Shown here in pieces: positions 14,827 to 22,932 of a DNA stretch of 36,440 nucleotides. The stretch lies in assembly GCA_015233395.1 (NCBI GenBank), contig JADFXV010000027.1, positions 1 through 36,440 of the forward strand. The letters are read 5' to 3'. Each line of letters starts with the position of its first letter. Within the stretch, counting starts at the first letter, position 1. A program made the position numbers and the translations under genes. This DNA is from Desulfovibrionaceae bacterium. GTDB lineage: Bacteria; Desulfobacterota; Desulfovibrionia; Desulfovibrionales; Desulfovibrionaceae. The notes below the pieces were generated by a model. That model saw only the letters and a list, made by a program, of their open reading frames with translations. It was not told where the DNA came from and did not search any database.

Positions 14827-15453
14827 ATGGCGCCGATCATGCAGCAATCATTGACGAAACCCCTAAATGACGACGAATTGGACGATCTAGGAAGCTGCCT
14901 GGGGTCTATCCCCGCGGCGATGACCATCGAGATGTTTGACGGATTTTTAGCGGCCTTGGTGTGTTCTCCCGCGCCCGTGACGCCCAGCGTATTCATCCCC
15001 TATGTTTGGGGTGAGACCCATGAATTTCCCACCATGAAAGATGCCCGGAAATATACCGCGCTGATCATCCGCCACTGGAATTCAATCGCCAGCCGCCTGA
15101 TGTCAAATCAAACATACAGTCCTGTCTTGCTCGACAGGATGGATGGCCATCCGCTTGGAAATGAGTGGGCGAAGGGGTTCATGACGGGGGTTGAGATCGG
15201 CGGCGAAGCGTGGAAAGACCTTTTCAATAATGATGATTGCAAAGGGCGGGGACTGGCCCCGATCCTGGCTCTGGCCCAGGAACTGGGCGAGCTTGACAGC
15301 GCGCCCGCCCCTGAAGCGATTATCGGTGAAGACAAACAGCAGATGATTCTTGCAACCATCGCCCGCTTCCTTCCCGCTCTGCAACGGCGCTTTTCCAAGG
15401 GCCAGGCCGACAAATCAGCGGCTTTGCAACCCTATCCCGAGGTTCTTCTTTGA
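14827..15453 (+). CDS. YecA / UPF0149-like protein
   Basis: The 208-residue product has the family's opening pattern: a short helical start (LNDDELDDLGSCL), then MTIEMFDGFLAALVCSPAPVTPS and a Trp-containing turn (YVWGE). These match the LDGFLxAL...SGP region of YecA/UPF0149 proteins. Further on, NEWAKGFMTGVEI fits the WxxGFxxG segment. The C-terminal cysteine-rich SEC-C zinc motif of longer members is absent. Function is unknown in the family. No start has a convincing Shine-Dalgarno: ATG 14827 is chosen, ATG 14839 is nearly as good, and the TTG at 14776 would read through the structured leader. Base composition is AT-richer than the window. Confidence 0.7.
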   Translation: MAPIMQQSLTKPLNDDELDDLGSCLGSIPAAMTIEMFDGFLAALVCSPAPVTPSVFIPYVWGETHEFPTMKDARKYTALIIRHWNSIASRLMSNQTYSPVLLDRMDGHPLGNEWAKGFMTGVEIGGEAWKDLFNNDDCKGRGLAPILALAQELGELDSAPAPEAIIGEDKQQMILATIARFLPALQRRFSKGQADKSAALQPYPEVLL

Positions 15454-15511
15454 CGGCGGCGTTGCCGTGCCTGCCCGCCTCGGCGAGACGCCGGGAAAAT
15501 TCTCTCGCTAT

Positions 15512-15654
15512 GGACGCGGCGGCTGATTATTAACGGGAGCAAAAAATTTCTTAATTTTCGTGCTCCTGTTTATAAGTATAACCGCGCTGTCAGCGCGGTT
15601 AGGCGGCTTCCGCCGTGGGAGCAAAAAGTAAGATACTTTTTGCTCCCAGTAATA
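15512..15654 (+). repeat. Multi-hairpin intergenic repeat, copy B
   Basis: It has the same order as copy A1: GGACGCGGCGG, ATTAACGGGAGC, loop block AAAATTTCTTAATTTTC, a second hairpin AACCGCGCTG/CAGCGCGGTT, a third GGCGG/CCGCC, and a terminal stem GGGAGCAAAAAGTA/TACTTTTTGCTCCC ending CAGTAATA. Stem bases differ from A1 on both arms while pairing is kept. It lies between the YecA-like gene and the response regulator, both on the plus strand. Confidence 0.9.
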
Positions 15655-15756
15655 AGATGAGTCTTTGAACCGCCCCGGCAAGATCTCTTCCGGCCGCGGC
15701 CGGGTGACTGCCGTCGCCGATTACGATCCGCTCGCCGGCGACATGAGGAATCGGGC

Positions 15757-16434
15757 ATGAAAATCCTGTTGGTCGAGGACGATCTCGAAACCGCCGCATA
15801 CGTATCGGGCAGCCTCAAAGAACATGGCAACGCGGTGGAACACGCGGCCGAAGGGCGCGCGGGCCTGCTTTTGGCGGCCTCAGGCAATTATGACGTGCTG
15901 ATCGTGGACTGGATGCTCCCCGGACTCGACGGTTTGGCTCTGGTCAAGACCGTCCGCGCGGCCGGAGTGAAAACGCCGATCCTCTTTCTGACCACCCGAA
16001 GCGGCATCGACGACCGGGTGGAAGGCCTGGAATCCGGCGGCGACGACTACTTGGTCAAACCTTTCGCCTTTTCGGAGCTGTTGGCCCGCGTGAACGCCTT
16101 GTCCAGACGCCCTCCCCTGGCGGAAGACATCATCCGCTTGCGGGTCGCCGATTTGGAGATAGACATTCTCAAGCGCACCGCCACCCGCGCGGGCCATGAT
16201 CTGGGACTTAAATCGACGGAATTCAAGTTATTGGAATTCCTGATGCGCAACGCTGGCCGGATCGTGACCCGGTCCATGCTCTTGGAAAAGGTCTGGGATT
16301 TCCATTTCGACCCCCAGACCAACGTGGTCGAAACCAATATCAGCCGATTACGATCCAAAGTGGACCGGGGCTTCGAGTTCGAACTCATCCACACTGTCCG
16401 GGGAGCGGGGTACAGTCTTCGTGCGCCCGAGTAA
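15757..16434 (+). CDS. OmpR/PhoB-type response regulator
   Basis: The 225-residue protein has a receiver domain (1 to about 118) with DD at 8-9, phospho-acceptor D51 (VDWMLPGLDG), T80 and K101. A winged-helix DNA-binding domain follows (about 125-223, LKSTEFKLLEFLMRNAG, VVETNISRLRSKVD, VRGAGYSL). It should control transcription when phosphorylated by the kinase encoded directly after it, whose start overlaps its stop by 14 bp. GAGGAA lies seven bases before the ATG. The gene composition is somewhat less GC-rich than the flanking blocks. Targets cannot be read; adjacent envelope genes are only a guess. Confidence 0.95.
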   Translation: MKILLVEDDLETAAYVSGSLKEHGNAVEHAAEGRAGLLLAASGNYDVLIVDWMLPGLDGLALVKTVRAAGVKTPILFLTTRSGIDDRVEGLESGGDDYLVKPFAFSELLARVNALSRRPPLAEDIIRLRVADLEIDILKRTATRAGHDLGLKSTEFKLLEFLMRNAGRIVTRSMLLEKVWDFHFDPQTNVVETNISRLRSKVDRGFEFELIHTVRGAGYSLRAPE

Positions 16435-17830
16435 GCTTTTCAAGACAATTAGTTTCCGCCTAGCGGCCTTGTATGCCGTCCTGTTCGCTGTTTCAGCCTC
16501 GTTGCTTTTCGGGGTCATCTACTGGATCGCCAGCCAGGCGCTGCTGCGCCAACTCCAGGACGGGTTGATGCGTGAGACCTCGTCTCTGGCCGATGATCTG
16601 CAATCCGGGGGTATGAGCGAACTTGTTCGCTCCATCCAGGAACGGCTAGCCGCGCTCGATCTCCCGCCCGCCTATGCTTTGCTGTTGGACGCCTCCGGCC
16701 GCAAACTGGCGGGCAACCTCGAAAAAACCTTCCTGTTCGAGGGATTCACGACCTTGCCCGCGCCAGTTACAGTTGATCGGGGACACGGCGGCGTTGAGGA
16801 CGTTGACCATGCCATCTACGCCTTTGCCCGGGGGCTCCCCGACGGATCGTATCTGCTGGTCGGCGAGGACGGCAACCGCATCGACGAAGCCAAGCAGGCC
16901 ATTCTCCTGGCCTTTGGCTGGGGAATGGCCACGACCCTTCTACTGGCCGTGGGAGGCGGCGTGCTCCTGTCCTCGGGTTTCTTGCGGCGTATTGAGGTGA
17001 TAAATCGCACCACCCGGGCCATTGTGGCAGGCAATCTGGATGATCGCGTCCCCAGCCGGGCCACGGGCGACGAGTTCGATCAACTCGCGGCCAATTTCAA
17101 CGCCATGCTCGATCGCATCCAGATCCTCATGGAGAGCCTGCGCCAGGTGTCAAGCGATATTGCCCACGATTTGCGTTCACCCCTCCATCGCCTGCGCCAG
17201 CGTCTGGAAGGAGGGAGGGCGCACGCCAAGACCGTAGCGGAGTGTCACGAGGCGCTGGATTCGGCGCTCTCCGACACGGACAACATTCTGAGCATCTTTG
17301 CCGCAATCCTCGGCATCGCCCAGATCGAATCCGGCAACAGGCGCTGCTTCTTCGTCGATGTCGACCTCTCCGCCGTCATCGCCAACATCGCCGAGGCGTA
17401 TGGGGCCGTGGCCGAGGACCGGGGGCAGATCTTATCCGCGTCCATTACCCAAGGCTTGACGGTCCGGGGCGACCGCGCCCTGCTGACGCAGATGTTGGTC
17501 AATCTTGTAGAAAACTCCATCCGCCACTGCCCCGAGCAAGCCCACATCGCCCTGAAATTGGAACGGGACCAGAACGCCGTCGTGGTGTCGGTGAGCGACA
17601 CCGGTCCAGGCATTCCCAAAGAAGAATGGACCAATATTTTCAAGCGGTTTTACCGAATAGATCGAAGCCGTAGCACGGCCGGTTCCGGATTGGGGTTAGC
17701 CCTCGTCAAGGCGGTGGTGGACTTGCACGGCGCGATCATCGAGCTTTCGGACGAGATGCCTGGCCTGCGGGTACGCTTGCGATTTCCCGACGCGTTCAAA
17801 GCAGACTGTTCGAGTCAACCATTAAAATAG
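16421..17830 (+). CDS. Membrane sensor histidine kinase
   Basis: The 469-residue protein starts at GTG 16421, overlapping the regulator stop. TM1 is at about 14-36 and TM2 at about 161-186. Between them is a small periplasmic sensor of about 120 residues with no cysteines or recognised ligand motif. A HAMP region (about 188-240, with GDEFDQLAANFNAMLDR) leads to the dimerisation helix with phospho-acceptor H249 (DIAHDLRSPL). The ATPase has an N box (VNLVENSIRHC), DTGPGIP, FKRFYRIDRSRS and GSGLGLALVK. The arrangement matches the EnvZ/QseC type. The signal is unknown. Confidence 0.93.
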   Translation: MRPSKLFKTISFRLAALYAVLFAVSASLLFGVIYWIASQALLRQLQDGLMRETSSLADDLQSGGMSELVRSIQERLAALDLPPAYALLLDASGRKLAGNLEKTFLFEGFTTLPAPVTVDRGHGGVEDVDHAIYAFARGLPDGSYLLVGEDGNRIDEAKQAILLAFGWGMATTLLLAVGGGVLLSSGFLRRIEVINRTTRAIVAGNLDDRVPSRATGDEFDQLAANFNAMLDRIQILMESLRQVSSDIAHDLRSPLHRLRQRLEGGRAHAKTVAECHEALDSALSDTDNILSIFAAILGIAQIESGNRRCFFVDVDLSAVIANIAEAYGAVAEDRGQILSASITQGLTVRGDRALLTQMLVNLVENSIRHCPEQAHIALKLERDQNAVVVSVSDTGPGIPKEEWTNIFKRFYRIDRSRSTAGSGLGLALVKAVVDLHGAIIELSDEMPGLRVRLRFPDAFKADCSSQPLK

Positions 17831-17976
17831 AACAAATTGTCCAATGTTCGCCAACTCACTCTTCCACGGCTTAGACAGCGTATTATTTTCTTTGCTTCTT
17901 GAACGGACCCCTCTTGGGGACGGGGCGCGGCAGCCCTGGAAAAATATCCGTGGTTCCGGTTTTTCTTGACCGGTCG

Positions 17977-19293
17977 CTAAGAATAGATCGCCCGCATCGC
18001 CTCCCCCAGCGTCCGCAGCCTATGCACGTACGTATGCTCCGCCAAAACCCGCGCCCGGCCGGCCATCGCCACGGCGACGCGCTCGGACTCGTGGGAGAGG
18101 TAATAGCGCGCCAAATCTTCGACCTCTTCCGGCCCCCGGTACACGATCGCTTCCTTGCCGATCTCAAACAGTTCCGCCAACTGCTCGCGCTCGTCGGTCA
18201 AGACGAAAGCCCCGCAGGCCGGGACGTCGAACACCCGCTGGTTGACCGCGCCCTTCATCTGCTGGCTCGTGCAATTGAAATTGATGTCGCAGGCCCGATA
18301 CAAATCGGGCAGTTCCCGGTAATAGTCGACCGGGCCGCGCCAGCGCCACGTCTTGCCTCGGCCCGCCAGGCTTTCTTTCCAGCCTTCGTCGCCCACGATC
18401 AGCGGGGAAAAGGGCAAGAGTCTTTTGACCAAATTCAGTCGCGTGATGCGCGTCGCTTCCCAGGTGACAAGCAGCTCAAGCGCAAGCCTCGGCTCGTCGC
18501 CGGGCAGGGCGAGATAGGCGGCAAAGGCCTTGGGGTGGCGCGCCTTGAGCAGTTCGCGGACCTCGCGCTCGGGGCGAACGGCGTAGTCCCGGGCCAACTC
18601 GCGGTAGAGGGCGATCAGCTTGGGATGCCCGGCCAGTTTGGCGGCGTTTTGCGCCACCGGACGAACCATCGAATCGCCCACGAACGAGACGGCCGCTAGG
18701 AAAGAATCGGCGGGACTGGCGGGACTGGCGGGATCGGCCGGGCGCGGCGCAAAGCGGATCTCGTCCGTGCCCAGAGGCAGGTAGGCGACATGCTCGAAGC
18801 CGAAATCCTTCAGCCCCGGCAGCGAGCCCTTGTCCCAGGCGAAGATCGCCGCATAGGGGCTCGCCAGCTTCGAATAGTCGTGCAGGATCAGGCGCGGGCT
18901 GTCCACGAACCAGGAGGCCAGCGGCAGGCGCAGGCGCTCAAGCAAGGCGGTCAGCGCGCCTTCGCGGTCCAGGCCCAGGTGGTTGACGGTGAGCGCGAAA
19001 TCGGGCTTGAAATCGCAAACCGTCTCCAGAAAGCGTTCAATAAAGGCGGTCGCTCCCGCGCCGCTTGGGATGTCGACCGTGGCCAGGGGCCAGCGCAGCC
19101 GGCCCAGCGCGGCCTTGATCTCGCGGTACAGGAAATAGCCGCTTTGCAGCAGCAGGATGCGGGGCGCCTCGGCGGCGAATTTTTTGTAGCCGAAGGCCGT
19201 TTCAAATACCGGGCTTTGCAGGCCGCCAAGCCGCTTGCGCGCGTCCGGGGCAACGCCTGCGGCGGGTGGTGCTGGCTCGGAGGCGTTTGGCAT
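17977..19293 (-). CDS. CgeB-family glycosyltransferase
   Basis: The 438-residue protein has an N-terminal Rossmann-like half (RILLLQSGYFLYREI near 46-60; PDFALTVNHLG; LASWFVDSP). The C-terminal half has the CgeB-type signature INFNCTSQQMKG, NQRVFDVPACGAF, LTDEREQL and a final helix with HTYVHRL. This fits the DUF3880 plus Glyco_trans_1_2 pair, a GT-B fold. Members glycosylate surface structures such as spore coat or flagellin; the acceptor here is unknown. It begins 14 bp after the PsbP-like gene, as last gene of an envelope operon. A Pro/Ala-rich linker near 188-196 is low-complexity. In the 17831-17976 gap I see no gene or clear terminator. Confidence 0.85.
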   Translation of the reverse strand: MPNASEPAPPAAGVAPDARKRLGGLQSPVFETAFGYKKFAAEAPRILLLQSGYFLYREIKAALGRLRWPLATVDIPSGAGATAFIERFLETVCDFKPDFALTVNHLGLDREGALTALLERLRLPLASWFVDSPRLILHDYSKLASPYAAIFAWDKGSLPGLKDFGFEHVAYLPLGTDEIRFAPRPADPASPASPADSFLAAVSFVGDSMVRPVAQNAAKLAGHPKLIALYRELARDYAVRPEREVRELLKARHPKAFAAYLALPGDEPRLALELLVTWEATRITRLNLVKRLLPFSPLIVGDEGWKESLAGRGKTWRWRGPVDYYRELPDLYRACDINFNCTSQQMKGAVNQRVFDVPACGAFVLTDEREQLAELFEIGKEAIVYRGPEEVEDLARYYLSHESERVAVAMAGRARVLAEHTYVHRLRTLGEAMRAIYS

Positions 19294-19307
19294 CGACCTA
19301 GGCCGGC

Positions 19308-19937
19308 CTATTCAAAGGCGAAGGTCTCGACGATGGCCGTAAGCGCCGGCTTTTGTTTGGGAAAGTCGGCCGCGCTCGCGCTGTAGGAGAGCTCGAAGAC
19401 GTCGTCTCCGCGCATGGTCAAAAGCTGCACGGCCATCCAGGGGATCGCGGCGCCATCCTCTTTGTTTTGGTATTGCGAGACGATGTAAAAGGCGCTGGCG
19501 CCGCCGGCCGAGCTCTCGCCGTATTCCACGGCCTTGACGTCCGGATGCAAGGCCTTGAGCGGATGGTTTTCGGTCAGCCCGTCCAGGCCGCCGCCTTCTT
19601 CGACGCCGTTTAGGAACTGAAAGACGAATTCGGCCGGATCGGCGTAATTGGAGTCGGCCAGGGCGTAGACGCGCACGCTCACGGTCTGTCTGCCCGCGCC
19701 CGCGGCGCCGTTGTCCAGGGCCAGGACAGTGGAGGGGACGTCGCTTTGGACCTGCCGCCAACCGGTCGGATAGGTCAGGCGGAAGAGATATTTGGGATCG
19801 GAGTAGGACGCGCTTTTGCCCGCGGCCGGCTGGGCCTGGACGCTTACGGCCGCGAGCGCCAGGGCGCAGGCGGCGGCGGCGAGAAAACGCCGGGCGTAAG
19901 CGGGCGCTTTGTTCAATGCCGGCGCGGCGCTTGGCAC
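19308..19937 (-). CDS. Secreted PsbP/DcrB-like protein
   Basis: The 209-residue protein starts at GTG 19937 with GGGGG five bases upstream. A signal peptide (FLAAAACALALAAVSVQAQ) ends near residue 36. The mature part opens with YLFRLTYPTGWRQVQSD and closes with a strand-rich end (VQLLTMRGDDVFELSYSAS...IVETFAFE). These are the first and last beta elements typical of Mog1/PsbP-fold periplasmic proteins, such as DcrB-like ones, whose roles are mostly unknown. It sits between a lipoprotein gene (9 bp upstream) and the CgeB-type gene. Confidence 0.8.
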   Translation of the reverse strand: MPSAAPALNKAPAYARRFLAAAACALALAAVSVQAQPAAGKSASYSDPKYLFRLTYPTGWRQVQSDVPSTVLALDNGAAGAGRQTVSVRVYALADSNYADPAEFVFQFLNGVEEGGGLDGLTENHPLKALHPDVKAVEYGESSAGGASAFYIVSQYQNKEDGAAIPWMAVQLLTMRGDDVFELSYSASAADFPKQKPALTAIVETFAFE

Positions 19938-19946
19938 ATCGTCCCC

Positions 19947-20348
19947 CTACCTGCCCGAAGGCTTGGCGGTCTTGGCTTTGGCCGTTGCGGTCTTGGCCGC
20001 CGGGGCGGTCTTGGGCGCGGCGGCGGTCTTGGCGGCGGCCGGCTTGGACAGGGTTTTGACCTTGCCCCGCAACTCGGCGACCTGGGCCGCGCAACTATCC
20101 AATTGACGTTTCGCGTCCGCGCTTTGTTTCTGGAGCCTGTCCAGGGCGGCGGCGAGTTCCTGGTCCTTGAGGGCTAGATCGGTCTCGGCCTTGTTCTTGA
20201 GCTCGTCGAGCTGGGCGATGGCCTTGTTCTTGTCCTCGATTTCCTTCTTGAGCTTGTCGTTGCCGCAGCCGCCGGCGCACAGCGCCAAAACGAGCGCGCC
20301 AAAGACGCAAATCCGGCCGATTCCGCGCCCGGGGGCGACTTGGGGCAT
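19947..20348 (-). CDS. Coiled-coil lipoprotein with Ala/Lys-rich tail
   Basis: The start at 20348 is supported by GGAGG six bases upstream. The 133-residue product has a lipoprotein signal ending in AGGC with the lipidated cysteine at 28. A coiled coil follows (about 32-95, DKLKKEIEDKNKAIAQLDEL and on). The tail of about 35 residues is made almost only of Ala, Lys, Thr and Pro and resembles histone-H1-like or peptidoglycan-contacting tails. The plan recalls Lpp-type envelope spacers: lipid anchor, coiled coil, basic end. That parallel is inference. It is co-directional with its neighbours and 9 bp from the next start. Confidence 0.8.
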   Translation of the reverse strand: MPQVAPGRGIGRICVFGALVLALCAGGCGNDKLKKEIEDKNKAIAQLDELKNKAETDLALKDQELAAALDRLQKQSADAKRQLDSCAAQVAELRGKVKTLSKPAAAKTAAAPKTAPAAKTATAKAKTAKPSGR

Positions 20349-20419
20349 GGTGTCCTCCGAAGGTTGCAAGGGTATCGACCAAAACCGGCCGTTGCGGCGC
20401 GACCGGGACCGATCCGGCG

Positions 20420-21004
20420 TCACTTGGACTTGCGCGTCAATTTCCCCTGGTCGTAGGTCTCGTCGCGCACGAGGCTTCCGTCGGGAGCGTATTCCCGCAA
20501 CGCTCCCTGGAGCGCCTCGTGGCGGTATCCGATTTCGAGCCTGGGCTTGCCGTCCTCGTAATACATCGCGCTGTGCTCCGAAACCTTTTCCCCGCGCTCG
20601 ATAACGACCTGGGTCTGTTCTTCGGGATTGCCGTTGTCGTACCAGAGCTTTCTGGTCAGGCCCGAAGCCTCGATCACGGTCTCGGAGGCCAGGCTGCCGT
20701 TTTGGCGCCACTGCCTGACGGCGACGGTCTTGCCTGCGGCGAACCGGCGTTCGACTCGCGGCTTGCCGGTCTCGTCGCTGTCGCGGACCACTCCGGTGAA
20801 GGGAGCCGTCTCGCCCGCGACATAATACAGGCCGTCTTTTTCGACCAGCTGTCCGGACTGCGCCGTGCGCTCGGCGGCCCGGGCAAGCGGCGCCATCGGC
20901 AGGACCGGAGCAAGGCAGCACCATAAAAAGGCCGCAAGTCCAAAGCGCGCCAAGACGCTCCTCCCCCCCGCGCCGGGGAAAAAAATCCCGCGATCTTCCG
21001 GCAT
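20420..21004 (-). CDS. Secreted MORN/YwqK-repeat protein
   Basis: The start at 21004 has AGGAG five bases upstream; the longer frame to 21175 adds unlikely sequence. The 194-residue product has a signal-like segment (VLARFGLAAFLWCCLAPVLPMAPLARA, as two pieces around 16-42). Repeated strand units of about 22-25 residues follow, each with a Trp/Tyr-x-x-x-G pattern: PFTGVVRDSDETGKPRVERRF, RQWRQNGSLASETV, KLWYDNGNPEEQTQV, YYEDGKPRLEIGY and REYAPDGSLVRDETY. These are MORN-like repeats of the YwqK type. Automated tools often call such proteins antitoxins, but secretion and the absence of a toxin argue against that. It is probably first gene of the envelope operon, 71 bp before the lipoprotein. Confidence 0.78.
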   Translation of the reverse strand: MPEDRGIFFPGAGGRSVLARFGLAAFLWCCLAPVLPMAPLARAAERTAQSGQLVEKDGLYYVAGETAPFTGVVRDSDETGKPRVERRFAAGKTVAVRQWRQNGSLASETVIEASGLTRKLWYDNGNPEEQTQVVIERGEKVSEHSAMYYEDGKPRLEIGYRHEALQGALREYAPDGSLVRDETYDQGKLTRKSK

Positions 21005-21224
21005 GGCCACTCCTGCGCGCGCGCCGGGACAATCCGGGCGGTCCCTTGTCCGCAAGTCCGCATGGCCGCGCGCCGCTGCCTTCATACAACGAACGCGGAG
21101 GGGATTCAAGGCGAACGACGCCTCGGCAGGCGATCCGGCAGGCGTCTTGCATTCTTGGCTGCTTGAGGCTACCAATCCCTTGCCGGGACGACCTCGGCAA
21201 GAAAACCATGCCGCCAGAGCTTTT

Positions 21225-21692
21225 ATGAACCGACTATCGGAAAAAATCGCGGACTTTATTTCCCGCCGCTACGAGATGCTCTCCCTGGTCGGCATCTGGG
21301 TCCTGGCCGCCATGCCGGGCATGATCGTCTCCATCCAAAAGGGCGACGACTGGTACGCCTCGCTCATCGTCATGGTCATCCAGACCATGGCCTCCTTCGG
21401 ATCGATCACCATGTTCGGCGTGATCGCCCAGCTGATCTGCTACCACTACATCGAATCCGTGGAAGTCCACGAGCACATGATGGACGGCCTGTTTTTCGGT
21501 TTCCACGCCGGGCTGGTCATCTGGATCCTGTACGCCTTTTACCACATCGCCTTCGGCAAAAGCATTCCGGAGAACATCAACGTGCTGGTCGCCTTCTTCA
21601 GCGTGACCTCGCTGTTAAGCTGCATGCTCGGCATCATGGCCGGCTTTGCGATCGGCAGGTACAAGCAGCGCAAAAACGTCATCCGGTTTTAA
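21225..21692 (+). CDS. Four-helix membrane protein of unknown function
   Basis: The 155-residue product has four predicted membrane helices: LSLVGIWVLAAMPGMIVSI (about 19-38), LIVMVIQTMASFGSITMFGV (48-72), FFGFHAGLVIWILYAFYHIAF (89-110) and LVAFFSVTSLLSCMLGIMAG (120-145). The ends are basic (SEKIADFISRR, YKQRKN). Histidines near HYIESVEVHEH between helices 2 and 3 could bind a metal, though nothing else supports this. ATG 21225 is chosen because the membrane protein begins there; its Shine-Dalgarno is poor. It diverges from the MORN gene, and I recognise no family. Confidence 0.7.
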   Translation: MNRLSEKIADFISRRYEMLSLVGIWVLAAMPGMIVSIQKGDDWYASLIVMVIQTMASFGSITMFGVIAQLICYHYIESVEVHEHMMDGLFFGFHAGLVIWILYAFYHIAFGKSIPENINVLVAFFSVTSLLSCMLGIMAGFAIGRYKQRKNVIRF

Positions 21693-21776
21693 CCGGCCGC
21701 GACTGCGGGACGTTTTGCGGGGGCTTTGGGGCCTTTGGGCGGGAGAGTAGAGACGGCCGCGCGCGGCCGGGCAGCG

Positions 21777-22853
21777 TCAGCGTTCTTCGAGCATGCCGAG
21801 CCAGGCCGTGCTCCACCATTCCCCGAAACTTCTGTGCTGGTTGAACCCCGGCCCGAAACAGATCTCCGGATCATAGACGTAGAGCTTTGGCCCCTCCAGG
21901 GGCGTGAGCCAAACCGCCTGTTTGGGCGCGCACAGCACGCGGCCGCACCGCATGCGCTTGGCCTCGGCGGCGACCTTCTGGGCGTCGAAGGTGGTCGGCC
22001 GGTGGTCGTCGGGAAAGGTCAGCCGGAACCGGGGCTTGAGCCCGAGAAATTTCTCCGCCGCCCGGCTGGCGAGATGCTGTTCGGCGTCTCCGCAAACCAG
22101 GATGTACGGCTCCTCGTCGAAACCCGCGACCGGCCCCACGCCCGGCTCGCGGACCTGCCAGATCTTGAAGCTGAAACTGAAGATGGGTTTATCCAGGGGA
22201 ACCAGGCGCTCCTCGACGAGCTTGCGGCTGGCTTCGAAATCTTCGGCGTCCAGGTGCAGGACCAGGGCGTCGGCGCGCGCCAGGGCGTCCGCGCCTTCGC
22301 GCCACGGCCCCGACGGCGTCACCCGGTTCCAGGCGCTGTCGAGATCCGCCCGGCCGAGCAGGACTGCGTCGATGCCGCGCCGGGCCTCCAGGCGCGAAAA
22401 CCCGTCGTGCAGGACGAAAAGCCCGGGCTGCCAGATCTTGGCGGCGGTTTTGCCCGCCCGGGCCAGATTCTTGTCCACCAGGATCTTGGCTTCGGGACGA
22501 TACTTGGCCAGCAAAAAGGCCTCGGCCCCGGATTCGCGGAAATCCGAGCCCGGCTCGATCAAAAACGGCGACTGGGAAGGCGCCCCGCCGATCGGCGGGG
22601 TCAAAACCACCGGAAAAAGCTTCTTGGCCAGGGCCCAGCCCAGAATCCAGGCGGATAAAAGCACCCGGCCGTTCTCGTGGCGGCTGACGCCGCCGATGGA
22701 GACGCAGGGCGCGGAAGGTTTCCAGGAGTCGAGTTTGCCCTTTTGATAGCGCTTGGCGCGCAGGCCCATGCCAAAGGCGATCAGGCTGCCCAAGGGAGAA
22801 AACGGCTTTTTCGGGGCCGCGTTGGCCTGGCTGCGTTTTTTTTTGACTTTCAA
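21777..22853 (-). CDS. LpxK-like protein lacking the P-loop
   Basis: The 358-residue frame aligns in order with tetraacyldisaccharide 4'-kinase, the lipid A kinase. Where LpxK has an SVGNxTVGGTGKT loop this reads VSIGGVSRHENGRV (51-64), with Lys changed to Arg and the glycines lost. DDGFQH is LHDGFSR (148-154), and FPDHH is FPDDH (280-284). The family outline (LVDKNLARAG, PIFSFSF, VAGFDEEPYI, FRLTFPDDHR) remains over full length without frameshift, so this is a maintained, probably non-kinase homologue rather than a decayed gene. The start is a TTG at 22853 with a Lys-rich beginning and a weak ribosome site. Function is unknown; a lipid A-related or regulatory role is inference. Confidence 0.75.
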   Translation of the reverse strand: MKVKKKRSQANAAPKKPFSPLGSLIAFGMGLRAKRYQKGKLDSWKPSAPCVSIGGVSRHENGRVLLSAWILGWALAKKLFPVVLTPPIGGAPSQSPFLIEPGSDFRESGAEAFLLAKYRPEAKILVDKNLARAGKTAAKIWQPGLFVLHDGFSRLEARRGIDAVLLGRADLDSAWNRVTPSGPWREGADALARADALVLHLDAEDFEASRKLVEERLVPLDKPIFSFSFKIWQVREPGVGPVAGFDEEPYILVCGDAEQHLASRAAEKFLGLKPRFRLTFPDDHRPTTFDAQKVAAEAKRMRCGRVLCAPKQAVWLTPLEGPKLYVYDPEICFGPGFNQHRSFGEWWSTAWLGMLEER

Positions 22854-22932
22854 CGGCCTGTCCGAAAAAGGGGCGGGGACGCGCGCATCGCTCGCCCCCC
22901 GGCCCCATGGTTAAATAACCGCTCACGCCTCG

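Noticed and set aside
20420-21004. YwqK-type antitoxin of a toxin-antitoxin pair
   Set aside because: The protein has a signal peptide and no toxin gene lies beside it; the similarity is to MORN-like repeats only.
20865-21224. N-terminal extension of the four-helix membrane protein back to 20865
   Set aside because: The extension overlaps the MORN gene antisense, is Arg/Pro/Ala-rich and has no ribosome site; the membrane protein starts naturally at 21225.
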